A stretch of 33,890 nt of DNA from Clostridiaceae bacterium BRH_c20a (GCA_000961765.1 LADT01000038.1:1-33890), one strand, 5' to 3'. Counted from the first letter of the stretch, positions 25,104 through 33,290 are shown. Translations and numbers: made by a program. Notes: generated from the sequence alone by a model not told the origin.

Positions 25104-25727
25104 ATGAATCATCAGGAAATTTTGGACAAGTTAAGAGAGTGTTATCCTGAGGTTAAAACAGCCTTGAGATTTCAAAACCCCTTTGAGCTTTTGATTGCAA
25201 CTATTCTATCTGCACAGTCTACGGATAAACAGGTAAATAAGGTAACACAGAGCCTTTTTGAGAAATATCCTGACGCTTATGGGATGAGCATGTTATCTGC
25301 TGAAGAATTAGAACAGGAAATAAAAAGCATTGGACTTTATAAAAATAAGAGTAAAAATATAGTTACAACAAGTAAAATGTTGGTGGAAAAGTATAACGGC
25401 ATAGTTCCTTGTACAAGAGAAGAACTAATTACTTTACCAGGGGTTGGCCGGAAAACTGCTAATGTTGTGTTAAGTAATGCATACAATATACCGGCTATAG
25501 CTGTTGATACCCATGTCTTTAGGGTTGCCAATAGACTGGGGTTAACTAAAAGTTCTAATCCTTTACAGACAGAAGAGCAGTTAATGGCAATAATACCTGA
25601 CAAAGACTGGTCTGATGCTCACCATTGGTTAATCTGGCATGGTAGATTAGTGTGTAAAGCCCGTAAGCCTGAATGTCAAAAATGCAGAGTCAATTATTTA
25701 TGTCAATATCTTAATAAAAGCGTATAA
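25104..25727 (+). CDS. nth: Endonuclease III
   Basis: This 207-residue bifunctional DNA glycosylase/AP lyase removes oxidised pyrimidines in base excision repair. The helix-hairpin-helix is LPGVGRKTANVV, with catalytic Lys117 and Asp135 (AVDTHV). The C-terminal [4Fe-4S] loop has Cys184, Cys191, Cys194 and Cys200 in the standard C-x6-C-x2-C-x5-C spacing. Length and all key residues are normal. AAGGGAG precedes the ATG. The terminator beyond the gene is separated from the stop codon by an inserted dispersed repeat. Confidence 0.97.
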   Translation: MNHQEILDKLRECYPEVKTALRFQNPFELLIATILSAQSTDKQVNKVTQSLFEKYPDAYGMSMLSAEELEQEIKSIGLYKNKSKNIVTTSKMLVEKYNGIVPCTREELITLPGVGRKTANVVLSNAYNIPAIAVDTHVFRVANRLGLTKSSNPLQTEEQLMAIIPDKDWSDAHHWLIWHGRLVCKARKPECQKCRVNYLCQYLNKSV

Positions 25728-25853
25728 ACGGGCAAATAGAAGCTTGTCATCCTGAGCGATAACGAAGGATCTGAGCATTTACGAGGTTTTAAAGATTCTT
25801 CATTACACTTCGTTTCACTCAGAATGACACGGAACTGGACTTTTTCACGGGCA
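25728..25853. repeat. GTCATCCTGAGCG-family element flanked by 7-base direct repeats
   Basis: The element includes 25741-25772, the inverse of window positions 9-40 with one mismatch. Toward its right end CACTTCGTTTCACTCAGAATGACA is the approximate inverse of its left end. ACGGGCA flanks it at 25728-25734 and 25847-25853, as expected for a duplicated insertion target. Confidence 0.7.
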
Positions 25854-25867
25854 TTGCCCGTTTTTTT
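25848..25867 (+). terminator. Terminator of nth, displaced from the gene
   Basis: CGGGC-ATT-GCCCG followed by seven T residues. An extra ACGGGCAA just after the nth stop codon can also pair with the right arm, giving a long-loop alternative. Confidence 0.7.
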
Positions 25868-25929
25868 AATTGTTTAAATCTGGTAAAATGAAGATATATA
25901 ATAAGTAAGAAGGTTAATGGAGGGATAGC

Positions 25930-26667
25930 ATGGATCATATAAAGAAAATTATTATTATACTTAGTATTCTTATTATTATTTCTTTATCTTTATCTGCTTG
26001 TGATAGAGTCTTCCAGGTAAAACGCATTGATGACGGACAGACTCAAGAAAAAGCAGATGGTGAGCAAAAGGAACCTGAAGAGGAAGAAGTACTAAAGGAA
26101 CAACCAGAGCAAAAGCAAGACCAACCTGAGCAAAAACAAGACCAAGACCAGGAAGTTGCAACTGCTGCAAGGGAATCTGAAAAGTCAGCTCGGGGAAATA
26201 ATAATGCCCAGGAAGAAGCTCTCTCTGGCGATAAGGAAAAAGAGGAAGTTGAAGCGCTTGCCATTAGTCAAGGCAAAGGAGAAGGTGTATTGAGTTATCT
26301 ATTATTAACAGATACCTATAAGGAAAATCAGTTGGGAAGTATGAAATTAGTATATCCGGTAGGGGAAGGGCATTTTGTACATTTGCTGGCAGGTTATTAT
26401 GACCAGCGGCAAAACCCACTGACTGTAAACATTAGCTGGGAGGATTATCAAGGAACTATAATATATAAAGAGGAAAGAAAAGAAATAGAAGCAGATAGCT
26501 TTGGTTTTTATAATATTTATTCGCTATTAGGACTTACTAAAAGAGTACCGGGGCAGGATAAACTACCTGATGCAATCGGTGATTATTGGGTAATAATAGA
26601 TATAGGCGAGAAGATAATTAGTAAAACAAAATTTAGTATAATAGGAGAGGGGACAAACCTCCCTTGA
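25930..26667 (+). CDS. Lipoprotein with acidic Gln/Glu-rich spacer
   Basis: The 245-residue protein has a lipoprotein signal peptide with lipobox LSAC and lipidated Cys24. A long low-complexity spacer (about 35-115) is rich in Glu, Gln and Lys, with two PEQKQDQ-like repeats. A globular domain follows (about 118-245; GVLSYLLLTDTYKENQLG, YWVIIDIGEKIISKTKFSI). The domain is not recognised; it looks beta-rich. GGAGGGA precedes the ATG. The final codons (GTNLP and the stop) lie within a GGGGACA-family repeat, so the C-terminus may have been rewritten by it. The downstream glycosyltransferase starts 51 bases later. Confidence 0.75.
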   Translation: MDHIKKIIIILSILIIISLSLSACDRVFQVKRIDDGQTQEKADGEQKEPEEEEVLKEQPEQKQDQPEQKQDQDQEVATAARESEKSARGNNNAQEEALSGDKEKEEVEALAISQGKGEGVLSYLLLTDTYKENQLGSMKLVYPVGEGHFVHLLAGYYDQRQNPLTVNISWEDYQGTIIYKEERKEIEADSFGFYNIYSLLGLTKRVPGQDKLPDAIGDYWVIIDIGEKIISKTKFSIIGEGTNLP

Positions 26668-26700
26668 AGATTCATCTTGGGCTGAGGAATGTCCCCAACG
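26649..26700 (+). repeat. GGGGACA...TGTCCCC element spanning a stop codon
   Basis: GGGGACAAACCTC (from 26649) to TGAGGAATGTCCCCAACG (ending 26700), the same orientation relative to the upstream gene as the copies at 19258-19389 and 30542-30713. It contains the stop codon of the lipoprotein gene. Confidence 0.88.
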
Positions 26701-26718
26701 AGTGAAAGGAGGATGGAG

Positions 26719-27861
26719 ATGGTTCTAGAACCGCTGAAAGTGCTTATTTTTTCCGTTTCAATAGGGTCGGGGCATGACAGTGTGGCAAATGCGTTGGCAC
26801 AAAAAATAAAGGAAAGGTCCCCTGATTCCCATGTCCTAATCGTGGATACCTTTAAGTACATTAACCCCATCTTAAATAGAGTTGTAGTGGGAAGTTATAT
26901 GGAAACTATTAAATTCACTCCTAAAGTTTGGGGATATTTATATGATCAGGCTGAAGATGGTGAGCGATTAGTGGATATGGGGCAAATTCTTTCGAAGCTT
27001 CTCTCCCCCAAGCTCGATCATTTGCTAGTTGATTTTAGACCAGATATATTGATTTGTACCCATGCCTTCCCAGTAGGAATTATGTCTGCTTTAAAAGAAA
27101 AAAAGAAATTTCGTCAGCCACTAGTGGCTTGTATTACAGATTTTACGGTACATAGTTTTTGGGTCCATCCTCTTGTGGATATCTATGTAATACCTAGTGA
27201 TGACCTAGTCTACCCATTTTTGGAGGAAAACACTAACATTGAAAAAGTAAAACCTTTTGGTATACCTATTAGGCCCCAGTTTCTAAATAAGCTTGACCAG
27301 AGCCAAGCTAGAGCTAAGCTTGGTTTAAGTCAGCTGCAAACTATATTAGTTATGGGTGGGGGATTGGGATTAGGTAAGATTGAAAAAGTTGTCTATAATT
27401 TACTAGATGAAAGTGAACTTCAGATTTTAGTTGTTACCGGTTCCAATGAAAAGTTAAAGAAGAACTTAGAGGTATTAAAGAAAAATAATAGGCTGCAGGT
27501 GTATGGTTTCATAGACAATGTCGCTGAATTGATGGCGGCTGCTGATATTATTGTAACTAAGCCGGGAGGAATAACCTGTGCAGAAGCTCTTGCAATGGAG
27601 CTTCCTATGGCTATTATTTCACCCTTGCCTGGCCAAGAGGATCGCAATACTGATTATTTCATTAATAAGGGTGTAGCCATAAAAGTGGGGAAGGTAGAGC
27701 ACTTGGTGCGGGAGTTGAATTTCCTTTGCGGTAACCAGTTAAGATTAAGGCATATGAAGGAAATGGCCGCCTATCTTAAAAAACCGGATGCTGCAGAGAA
27801 AACCATAGAAGCTTCATGGAATCTTGTGCAAAATAAACACAAGGAGTTTGTTCAATGTTAA
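26719..27861 (+). CDS. MGDG-synthase/UgtP-like glycosyltransferase (GT28)
   Basis: The 380-residue protein belongs to the family that transfers sugars from UDP donors to diacylglycerol. Its MGDG-synthase N-terminal domain has VSIGSGHDSVANAL near residue 14. The GT28 C-terminal domain shows GGGLGLGKIEK near 213, the nucleotide-sugar site KPGG at 281-284 with ITCAEALAM, and PLPGQEDRNTDYF near 303. It probably makes glycolipids at the inner membrane face, though other lipid-like acceptors are possible. The ATG at 26719 is chosen because AAAGGAGG lies six bases upstream; frames from 26689 start inside the repeat. The DUF503 gene overlaps its end by seven bases. Confidence 0.87.
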   Translation: MVLEPLKVLIFSVSIGSGHDSVANALAQKIKERSPDSHVLIVDTFKYINPILNRVVVGSYMETIKFTPKVWGYLYDQAEDGERLVDMGQILSKLLSPKLDHLLVDFRPDILICTHAFPVGIMSALKEKKKFRQPLVACITDFTVHSFWVHPLVDIYVIPSDDLVYPFLEENTNIEKVKPFGIPIRPQFLNKLDQSQARAKLGLSQLQTILVMGGGLGLGKIEKVVYNLLDESELQILVVTGSNEKLKKNLEVLKKNNRLQVYGFIDNVAELMAAADIIVTKPGGITCAEALAMELPMAIISPLPGQEDRNTDYFINKGVAIKVGKVEHLVRELNFLCGNQLRLRHMKEMAAYLKKPDAAEKTIEASWNLVQNKHKEFVQC

Positions 27862-28136
27862 TTGGATCAGTTGCAATTAAAATTTTTATTCCTGCATCTG
27901 CCTCCCTAAAAGATAAGCGCAGAGTTGTTAAAAGTTTAATAACAAGGCTAAAAAATAAGTTTAATGTCTCAGTAGCAGAAATAGATAGCTTGGAAGAATG
28001 GCAGGTTTCAGAAATTGGCATTGCCCTAGTGGGCAACGGAACTCAAATATTAAATAAACAAATTTCCCAAGTAATAAATTTTATCGAAAAGGAAGCGGAA
28101 TTTCAATTAATTGATATTAAAACCGAGATATTATAA
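27855..28136 (+). CDS. DUF503 (YlxP-like) protein
   Basis: The 93-residue protein matches DUF503: MLIGSVAIKIFIPASASLKDKRRVVKSL at the start, FNVSVAEIDSLEEWQVSEIGIALV in the middle and a C-terminal IDIKTEIL. The family, exemplified by YlxP, is small and cytosolic and lies in ribosome-maturation operons in bacilli; its function remains unclear. Here it is instead coupled to the glycosyltransferase gene through an ATGTTAA overlap, so it is likely translated by re-initiation. AAGGAG lies just upstream within that gene. Confidence 0.85.
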   Translation: MLIGSVAIKIFIPASASLKDKRRVVKSLITRLKNKFNVSVAEIDSLEEWQVSEIGIALVGNGTQILNKQISQVINFIEKEAEFQLIDIKTEIL

Positions 28137-28281
28137 AAAACTTATCACTAAAAATCTTGTTTTCTAAAAAAAAGTAGGGAAATTAATGATAATTGCAGGA
28201 AATTAAATGAGTAAGAAGAATATTAAACTAAAGTTTGGGTTTAAAAATATGTAGACATTGGTGAATATGAGGAGGTTAATT

Positions 28282-29127
28282 ATGACTGCAAAGGTAATTG
28301 ACGGCAAAGAAATAGCCAAAAGGCTAAGAGAAAGTATTAAAGCTGAGGTTGATAAGTTAAAGGTTGACGGAAAGGTTCCAGGTTTAGCCGTTATTTTAGT
28401 AGGAATTGATCCTGCATCTCAGGTATATGTTGGCCATAAAGAAAAAGCGTGTAAGGAAGCGGGTTTTCATTCCGAGGTTTACAAACTTGCTGAAAATACA
28501 TCTCAAGAAGAATTATTAAGCTTAATTGATAAGTTAAATAACGACACTAACATTCACGGAATTCTTGTTCAACTACCTCTACCAAAACACTTAGACGAAA
28601 AAGAGGTTATAAATAAAATCTCATTCAATAAGGATGTTGATGGTTTCCATCCATTGAGTGCAGGGGCATTATTTGTGGGAGAAAAGAGTTTAGTCCCCTG
28701 TACACCTAAAGGATGTATCCATCTTATAAAAGAAGTTGGCTACGACTTAAAAGGTAAAAAGGCTGTCGTTGTGGGTAGAAGTAACATTGTAGGTAAGCCT
28801 GTTAGTATTCTATTATTAAATGAAAATGCTACTGTTACAATCTGTCATTCACGTACTAAGGACTTAAAAGCTGAGCTCTTGGAGGCTGATGTTGTAGTAG
28901 CGGCCATAGGCAGACCTAATTTTGTGACTGGTGACATGATAAAACCCGGTGCAGTTGTCATAGATGTAGGAATCAATAGACTAGATAATGGTAAATTAGT
29001 TGGAGATGTTGAATATGAGTCTGCCGCTGAAAAAGCAGGCTGGATAACTCCAGTACCTGGCGGTGTAGGACCCATGACTATTGCTATGCTTATGCAAAAT
29101 ACATTAGAAGCCTTTAAAAGCTTATAA
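28282..29127 (+). CDS. folD: Methylenetetrahydrofolate dehydrogenase/cyclohydrolase
   Basis: The 281-residue bifunctional enzyme interconverts 5,10-methylene-, methenyl- and 10-formyl-tetrahydrofolate, serving purine synthesis and possibly an acetogenic C1 branch. The active-site signature Y49-VGH-K53 is present, followed by [17 protein letters not shown], the NAD(P) site [12 protein letters not shown] and the [10 protein letters not shown] block. The ATG at 28282 follows GAGGAGG; the in-frame start at 28258 has no ribosome site. The gene has its own terminator. No other C1-pathway genes are in the window. Confidence 0.97.
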   Translation: MTAKVIDGKEIAKRLRESIKAEVDKLKVDGKVPGLAVILVGIDPASQVYVGHKEKACKEAGFHSEVYKLAENTSQEELLSLIDKLNNDTNIHGILVQLPLPKHLDEKEVINKISFNKDVDGFHPLSAGALFVGEKSLVPCTPKGCIHLIKEVGYDLKGKKAVVVGRSNIVGKPVSILLLNENATVTICHSRTKDLKAELLEADVVVAAIGRPNFVTGDMIKPGAVVIDVGINRLDNGKLVGDVEYESAAEKAGWITPVPGGVGPMTIAMLMQNTLEAFKSL

Positions 29128-29135
29128 ATAATAAG

Positions 29136-29170
29136 AATAAACCCTGCCTTAAAAAGAGGTGGGGTTTATT
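29136..29170 (+). terminator. Terminator after folD
   Basis: AATAAACCC and GGGTTTATT pair with an imperfect inner stem (GCCTT/AGAGG region). Confidence 0.65.
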
Positions 29171-29186
29171 TACGGGGTAATTATAA

Positions 29187-30542
29187 ATGAAATTTTTGAA
29201 CATAATGGATAATAACAAACAGATTTTTTTATTAGGGTATATGGTATTGTTTTTGCTTTATGCATTTTTCCCTTATAGTATTTTAAAAACCATAATGCTA
29301 CCTATTGTTATTCTAATTCTAATCACGTCTTATCCAAATTTAAAAGATTATAATAAATATTTAGCACTCGTCTTATTTGTAATAGGGACAGTATTAATGA
29401 TTTATAATAAGGCAAATATCGGGGATGTAATAAGAGGTTTTACAGATAATGCTGGGTTAATAAGTTTGATATTGACGGTTCCCCTATTAAGTGTCATTTT
29501 TGATTATGATAATTTCAACTCAATTATCTCAAGTCTAACTGAGAAATATATTACGTCACCTAAGAGCTTTTATGTGACTACCTTATTTATTATTAATAGT
29601 ATTGGGATGCTCTTAAACTTAGCAAGCATTCCTTTGGTACACCAAATTTTAGGTAATACTAGTCAGAATTACCACAAAAGACTGTATTATCGAGCTTTAA
29701 CAAGGGGCTTCTGTGTTAATTTGCTGTGGTCACCTAATTTTGTTTCAATTGCTATTGTCTTAAACTATATAGATATTTCCTGGTACAAGCTAGCACCATT
29801 TGGTTTCTTATTAGCTATGCTTAATAATATAATTGGACTATTTATGGAGAGAAAGTATTTAAAACAGGAACAATTCAGGGGTAAAATTGGGAAGGCGGAA
29901 CAAATAGATAAGAGAAAAGTATTTAAATTAGTTTTCCTTTTGTTAAGTTTAATTATATTTATAGTTTTGTTAGAATTTATTATTGGCAAGAGCGTTTTAG
30001 TAGTAGTGCCCTTGGTTTCCATTATCGCACCTGTAATTTTTGCCCTTGGATTAAAGAAACTAGATGTTTTAAAGAAAAAGGTGAATAAGTATTATACTGG
30101 AATACTTCTTGATAAGCATAATGAAGTTTTTTTATTTACAGCTATAGGTTTCTTCGGTTATGCCCTAGGCAATTCGCCCTTTAAACAATATATTCCAATG
30201 CTAATCGAAAAACTTGGAATAAATACTTCAGTTCCTATAATTCTCTTTATTCTATTGGTTATTGCGGGCCTTTCAATAATAGGTGTTCATCCCTTAGTAA
30301 GTATTTCTGCTATTGCTGTGACTGTCCCTGTTGCTTCTACTCCTTTAAATGAACTGCAGATGGCCCTTACATTATTGACTGGCTATATGATGTACAATCT
30401 ATTATCACCTTTTTCCATACCAACATTAGTAATGACAGGTTTAACAAGAGAAAGTCCACTTGCCGTATCCCTAAATATTAATTTATACTATGTAATGGTA
30501 TCAGGCATAATTACCACGTTGGTTTGTATGTTAATTGGATAG
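29187..30542 (+). CDS. Polytopic membrane protein, possible ion-transporter-superfamily permease
   Basis: The 451-residue protein has about 11-12 hydrophobic helices, with charged loops near residues 210-250 and 290-305. A repeated transporter-like organisation is suggested by the segments GMLLNLASIPLVHQILG near 140 and GLSIIGVHPLVSISAIAVTVP near 360, which resemble re-entrant loops of organic-anion carriers. I do not recognise a specific family. ATG at 29187 is preceded by a weak GGGGT; ATG at 29205 is an alternative. Its TAG stop is immediately followed by a GGGGACA-family repeat. The downstream glycerate kinase might be functionally linked, but this is a guess. Confidence 0.7.
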   Translation: MKFLNIMDNNKQIFLLGYMVLFLLYAFFPYSILKTIMLPIVILILITSYPNLKDYNKYLALVLFVIGTVLMIYNKANIGDVIRGFTDNAGLISLILTVPLLSVIFDYDNFNSIISSLTEKYITSPKSFYVTTLFIINSIGMLLNLASIPLVHQILGNTSQNYHKRLYYRALTRGFCVNLLWSPNFVSIAIVLNYIDISWYKLAPFGFLLAMLNNIIGLFMERKYLKQEQFRGKIGKAEQIDKRKVFKLVFLLLSLIIFIVLLEFIIGKSVLVVVPLVSIIAPVIFALGLKKLDVLKKKVNKYYTGILLDKHNEVFLFTAIGFFGYALGNSPFKQYIPMLIEKLGINTSVPIILFILLVIAGLSIIGVHPLVSISAIAVTVPVASTPLNELQMALTLLTGYMMYNLLSPFSIPTLVMTGLTRESPLAVSLNINLYYVMVSGIITTLVCMLIG

Positions 30543-30713
30543 GGGACACACCTCATTTATGGATTCATTTTTTGCGGAGGAATGTCCCCAACGAATATAG
30601 GGGACACACCTCTTTACAGGAGGCAGGAAGCAAGAAACATACAGGATAAAAGTCTATTCTTGTCACTTGCCTCTTGCTTCTTGTTCCTTGCTTCCTGAAT
30701 GAGTAATGTCCCC
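30542..30713 (+). repeat. GGGGACA...TGTCCCC repeats with nested heptamer hairpin
   Basis: One unit (30542-30589) starts at the last base of a TAG stop codon. A second begins 58 bases later (30600) and ends with TGTCCCC at 30707-30713. The centre of the second is replaced by an inverted element whose arms are CAGGAAGCAAG and CTTGCTTCCTG, with CTTGCCT/CTTGCTT/CTTGTTC heptamers (about 30671-30698). Confidence 0.85.
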
Positions 30714-30734
30714 AACTAATATGGAGGTTTGAGT

Positions 30735-31874
30735 ATGAAGAAAATTGTAATTGCTCCTGATTCCTTTAAAGGCAGTATGTCTGCCAAAGAGGTTGCTGAT
30801 GCAGTAGAAAGGGGGATAAAGGGAGTTTTAAGTGGTGTTGAAGTTGTAAAAATTCCTATGGCTGATGGTGGAGAGGGTACTGTAGAAACTTTGGTCGATG
30901 CAACAATGGGCAAAATAGTAAAATTAAATGTATTAGATCCACTTGGCAATGATGCCGAGGCGTATTTTGGAATTCTAGGGGATGGACGCACAGCTGTTAT
31001 CGAGATGGCTCTAGCCTCTGGATTAACAATGGTTCCTTCAGATAAAAGAAATCCTCTAATTACTACAACTTATGGTACCGGTCAACTAATTAAAGCTGCT
31101 TTAGACCATGGCTGTCAGGAGTTAATCATAGGTATCGGCGGTAGTGCTACTAATGATGGGGGAGTTGGAATGGCCCAGGCGTTAGGTGGGAGCTTTTTAG
31201 ATCAAGAAGGTCAGGAAATAGGATTCGGCGGCGGCAGCTTATCAGCTCTTAAGGAGATTAAGATAAGCCAGCTAGACCAAAGGATTAAAAGGTGTACTTT
31301 TAAGGTTGCTTGTGATGTTGATAACCCTCTTTGTGGGCCAAAAGGGGCCTCTCATGTTTTTGGTCCGCAAAAAGGGGCTGATTCCCAGATGATTAAAATA
31401 CTGGATGGGAATTTAGCCCATTTAGCAGAAATCATACAAAGGAATATTGGAATTGATGTAAAGAATGAGCCTGGTGCAGGGGCTGCAGGGGGATTAGGCG
31501 CGGGATTAATGGCCTTTTGTAATGCCCGATTGCAAAAAGGAATTGAACTGGTAATAGAGGCAACAAAGCTTGAGGAAAAGGTAAAAGGTGCTGACCTTGT
31601 TATTACAGGTGAAGGCCAGATAGATTTCCAAACAGTCCATGGAAAAACCCCTTATGGGGTAGCCCAAATAGCAAAAAAATATAAAATTCCGGTAGTTGCT
31701 TTAGTTGGAAGTATTGGTCCTGGTGTAGAAATACTATATAAGGAAGGAATTAACTCTATTTTTTCTATAGTAGAAGGACCTATGACTTTAGAAGCGTGCA
31801 TGAAAAATGGATCTCAACTGACTGAAAGGGCAGCAGGCAATATTATTCGGACGTTAAATATAGCTGATTATTGA
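30735..31874 (+). CDS. glxK: Glycerate 2-kinase (GarK/GlxK family)
   Basis: The 379-residue protein is a class II glycerate kinase, phosphorylating D-glycerate with ATP. Typical stretches are KIVIAPDSFKGSMSA at the start, IPMADGGEGTVETLV near 42, IGIGGSATNDGGVGMAQALG near 132, DVDNPLCGPKGASHVFGPQKGA near 192, and EPGAGAAGGLGAGL near 245, followed by VITGEGQIDFQT. The ATG at 30735 is selected because TGGAGG lies seven bases upstream; TTG at 30729 is too close. It follows the repeat block and probably has its own promoter there, or is read through from the membrane-protein gene. No terminator hairpin follows; tRNA-Pro has its own promoter. Confidence 0.95.
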   Translation: MKKIVIAPDSFKGSMSAKEVADAVERGIKGVLSGVEVVKIPMADGGEGTVETLVDATMGKIVKLNVLDPLGNDAEAYFGILGDGRTAVIEMALASGLTMVPSDKRNPLITTTYGTGQLIKAALDHGCQELIIGIGGSATNDGGVGMAQALGGSFLDQEGQEIGFGGGSLSALKEIKISQLDQRIKRCTFKVACDVDNPLCGPKGASHVFGPQKGADSQMIKILDGNLAHLAEIIQRNIGIDVKNEPGAGAAGGLGAGLMAFCNARLQKGIELVIEATKLEEKVKGADLVITGEGQIDFQTVHGKTPYGVAQIAKKYKIPVVALVGSIGPGVEILYKEGINSIFSIVEGPMTLEACMKNGSQLTERAAGNIIRTLNIADY

Positions 31875-31875
31875 T

Positions 31876-31904
31876 TTGCACTAACAAAAAGGAAAGATTA
31901 TAAT
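31876..31904 (+). promoter_or_regulatory. Promoter of tRNA-Pro
   Basis: TTGCAC (31876-31881), exactly 17 bases, then TATAAT (31899-31904). The predicted start near 31911 coincides with the first base of a 26-base palindrome. Confidence 0.8.
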
Positions 31905-31910
31905 ATATTT

Positions 31911-31936
31911 CATAGCGTGTAAATTTACACGCTATG
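31911..31936. promoter_or_regulatory. Perfect 26-base palindrome in the tRNA-Pro leader
   Basis: The 13-base arms CATAGCGTGTAAA and TTTACACGCTATG are exact inverses without spacer. The palindrome starts at the predicted transcription start and ends one base before the tRNA. It can be an operator in DNA or a 5' hairpin in the precursor RNA; no T run follows, so it is not a normal terminator. Confidence 0.85.
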
Positions 31937-31937
31937 G

Positions 31938-32014
<77 letters not shown>

Positions 32015-32157
32015 AATTAACTTATAATATGTACTCAACAAAAACGACGATACCCCCTCTTTTTTATTGAGTTTTTATATTAAGAAGGTATTTCTAATAT
32101 TGTCATTTAATATCTTCTTAATTTTTTTAAGCATGAAGTTATTTAAACTGCACATTC

Positions 32158-32507
32158 TTAAAGCATAGGTTTATACTGAGGGACTACTCCTAGCCAACCT
32201 TTTACTTTGCCAAACAAAATCATTTTGTCTATTATATCTATCTCCTGTACCAATAAATCCTTAAATATTCCTCTTAATCGGTCATTAGTGGTGCATTGTT
32301 TTATTGCTAAAGAATGTAACCATGCAGCCCCTATCATGCCCGTGAAAAGTGTCCTATACATATAGGAATCATCCATATTTGAACTACCCATATTTGAATC
32401 ATATCAATGCCATTATATTTTGTTGTAGTTATATCCCAAAGACCAAAAGCCTCTTCAACATTAAGCATAGATTGCTTTTCTGCTTTGCTTGCTATTTTAA
32501 AAAGCAT
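32158..32507 (-). pseudogene. Frameshifted DUF3231-like gene
   Basis: Reading from the ATG at 32507 (ribosome site AAGGAGT), the frame gives MLFKIASKAEKQSMLNVEEA then FGLWDITTTKYNGIDMIQIW, and runs out of family-like sequence before a stop at about 32339. The other part, in a different frame (from about 32391 to 32158), gives DDSYMYRTLFTGMIGAAWLH and ends KVKGWLGVVPQYKPML. Together they look like one small helical DUF3231-type protein, a family seen in spore-formers. The join coincides with a doubled TTCAAATATGG 15 bases apart. A frameshift or sequencing error is the simplest reading. Confidence 0.55.
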
Positions 32508-32600
32508 AAATGTTAACTCCTTAATTTTTACTTTATCTATTTCTTCATTTTATATTTGATATCTCCGATCTGACTTAACAACTATATGAGAAATAATGTA

Positions 32601-33098
32601 TTAATCTAACCTTCTTTTTAAAACCTTCTTCTCAAAGCCAGGGTTAAAAAAACCCATTTTCATTAAAATAAATACAGTAATTACTGCATAAATGATTAAA
32701 CTAAAAAGCATAGAGACTACATCACCAAGGAGGAACTTAATATCTGGTGGATAATAAAATATTCTAGAGAATATACCGAAATTTACTAACCATATCCCTA
32801 CACCTATACCCGCAGCTTTTAAGTAAATTTTTTTCTGAGAAAATATATATGTATACATAAAAGAAATGACTACACCAAAAAAAGCCCCAATTATAAGAGC
32901 AGTCATAAAGCCAAATAGCCAAAAAAGGATATTATGCTCGTAGTTTTTCATGATGACCGTAATAGCAGTAGCATTATTATCATATTTGGCTATACCCAAA
33001 AATTGGGTAAGTTCATTAAACCCATATTTTCCGATTGCTCCTACAATACCTGCTATGGAACCCTTTAAAAACTCTTCTCGCTGTTCTAATTTAAACAT
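32601..33098 (-). CDS. Four-helix membrane protein, unknown family
   Basis: The 165-residue protein has a short cytoplasmic N-terminus (MFKLEQREEF), about four membrane helices (near 12-32, 55-82, 95-112, 122-148) and a basic tail ending KKVLKRRLD. It resembles small conserved membrane proteins of spore-forming Firmicutes such as YqhR, but I cannot assign a family with confidence. The ATG at 33098 is chosen because GGTGG lies eight bases before it; an upstream GTG/ATG at 33113 would overlap that site. It is monocistronic on the - strand, 93 bases upstream of the broken DUF3231-like gene. Confidence 0.7.
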   Translation of the reverse strand: MFKLEQREEFLKGSIAGIVGAIGKYGFNELTQFLGIAKYDNNATAITVIMKNYEHNILFWLFGFMTALIIGAFFGVVISFMYTYIFSQKKIYLKAAGIGVGIWLVNFGIFSRIFYYPPDIKFLLGDVVSMLFSLIIYAVITVFILMKMGFFNPGFEKKVLKRRLD

Positions 33099-33262
33099 TA
33101 ACTCAACCACCATCTTTTTTTCTATGTTCTATATTTAGGTGTTGGGTTTATCATATATACTATTTTGCTCAAAAAGTTAATAAAAAATGTAGAAGTGACA
33201 ATAATAATTTAATGCATGGTATTTAATGGTATTTAGAGACGTACATGGTCACTAAGTAAAAA

Positions 33263-33290
33263 TTGCATATTAACAAAAACATGATATACT
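33263..33290 (+). promoter_or_regulatory. Promoter of the gene at the right edge
   Basis: TTGCAT (33263-33268), 16 bases, TATACT (33285-33290); start near 33297, leaving a leader of about 64 bases. Confidence 0.65.

Noticed and set aside
25976-26264. Antisense frames over the lipoprotein spacer
   Set aside because: They are Ser/Cys/Leu-rich shadows of the Gln/Glu low-complexity codons and have no ribosome site.
28207-28254. 15-codon frame in the folD leader (MSKKNIKLKFGFKNM)
   Set aside because: It has a passable GCAGGAAA upstream but is too short to support, and no attenuator hairpin follows before folD.
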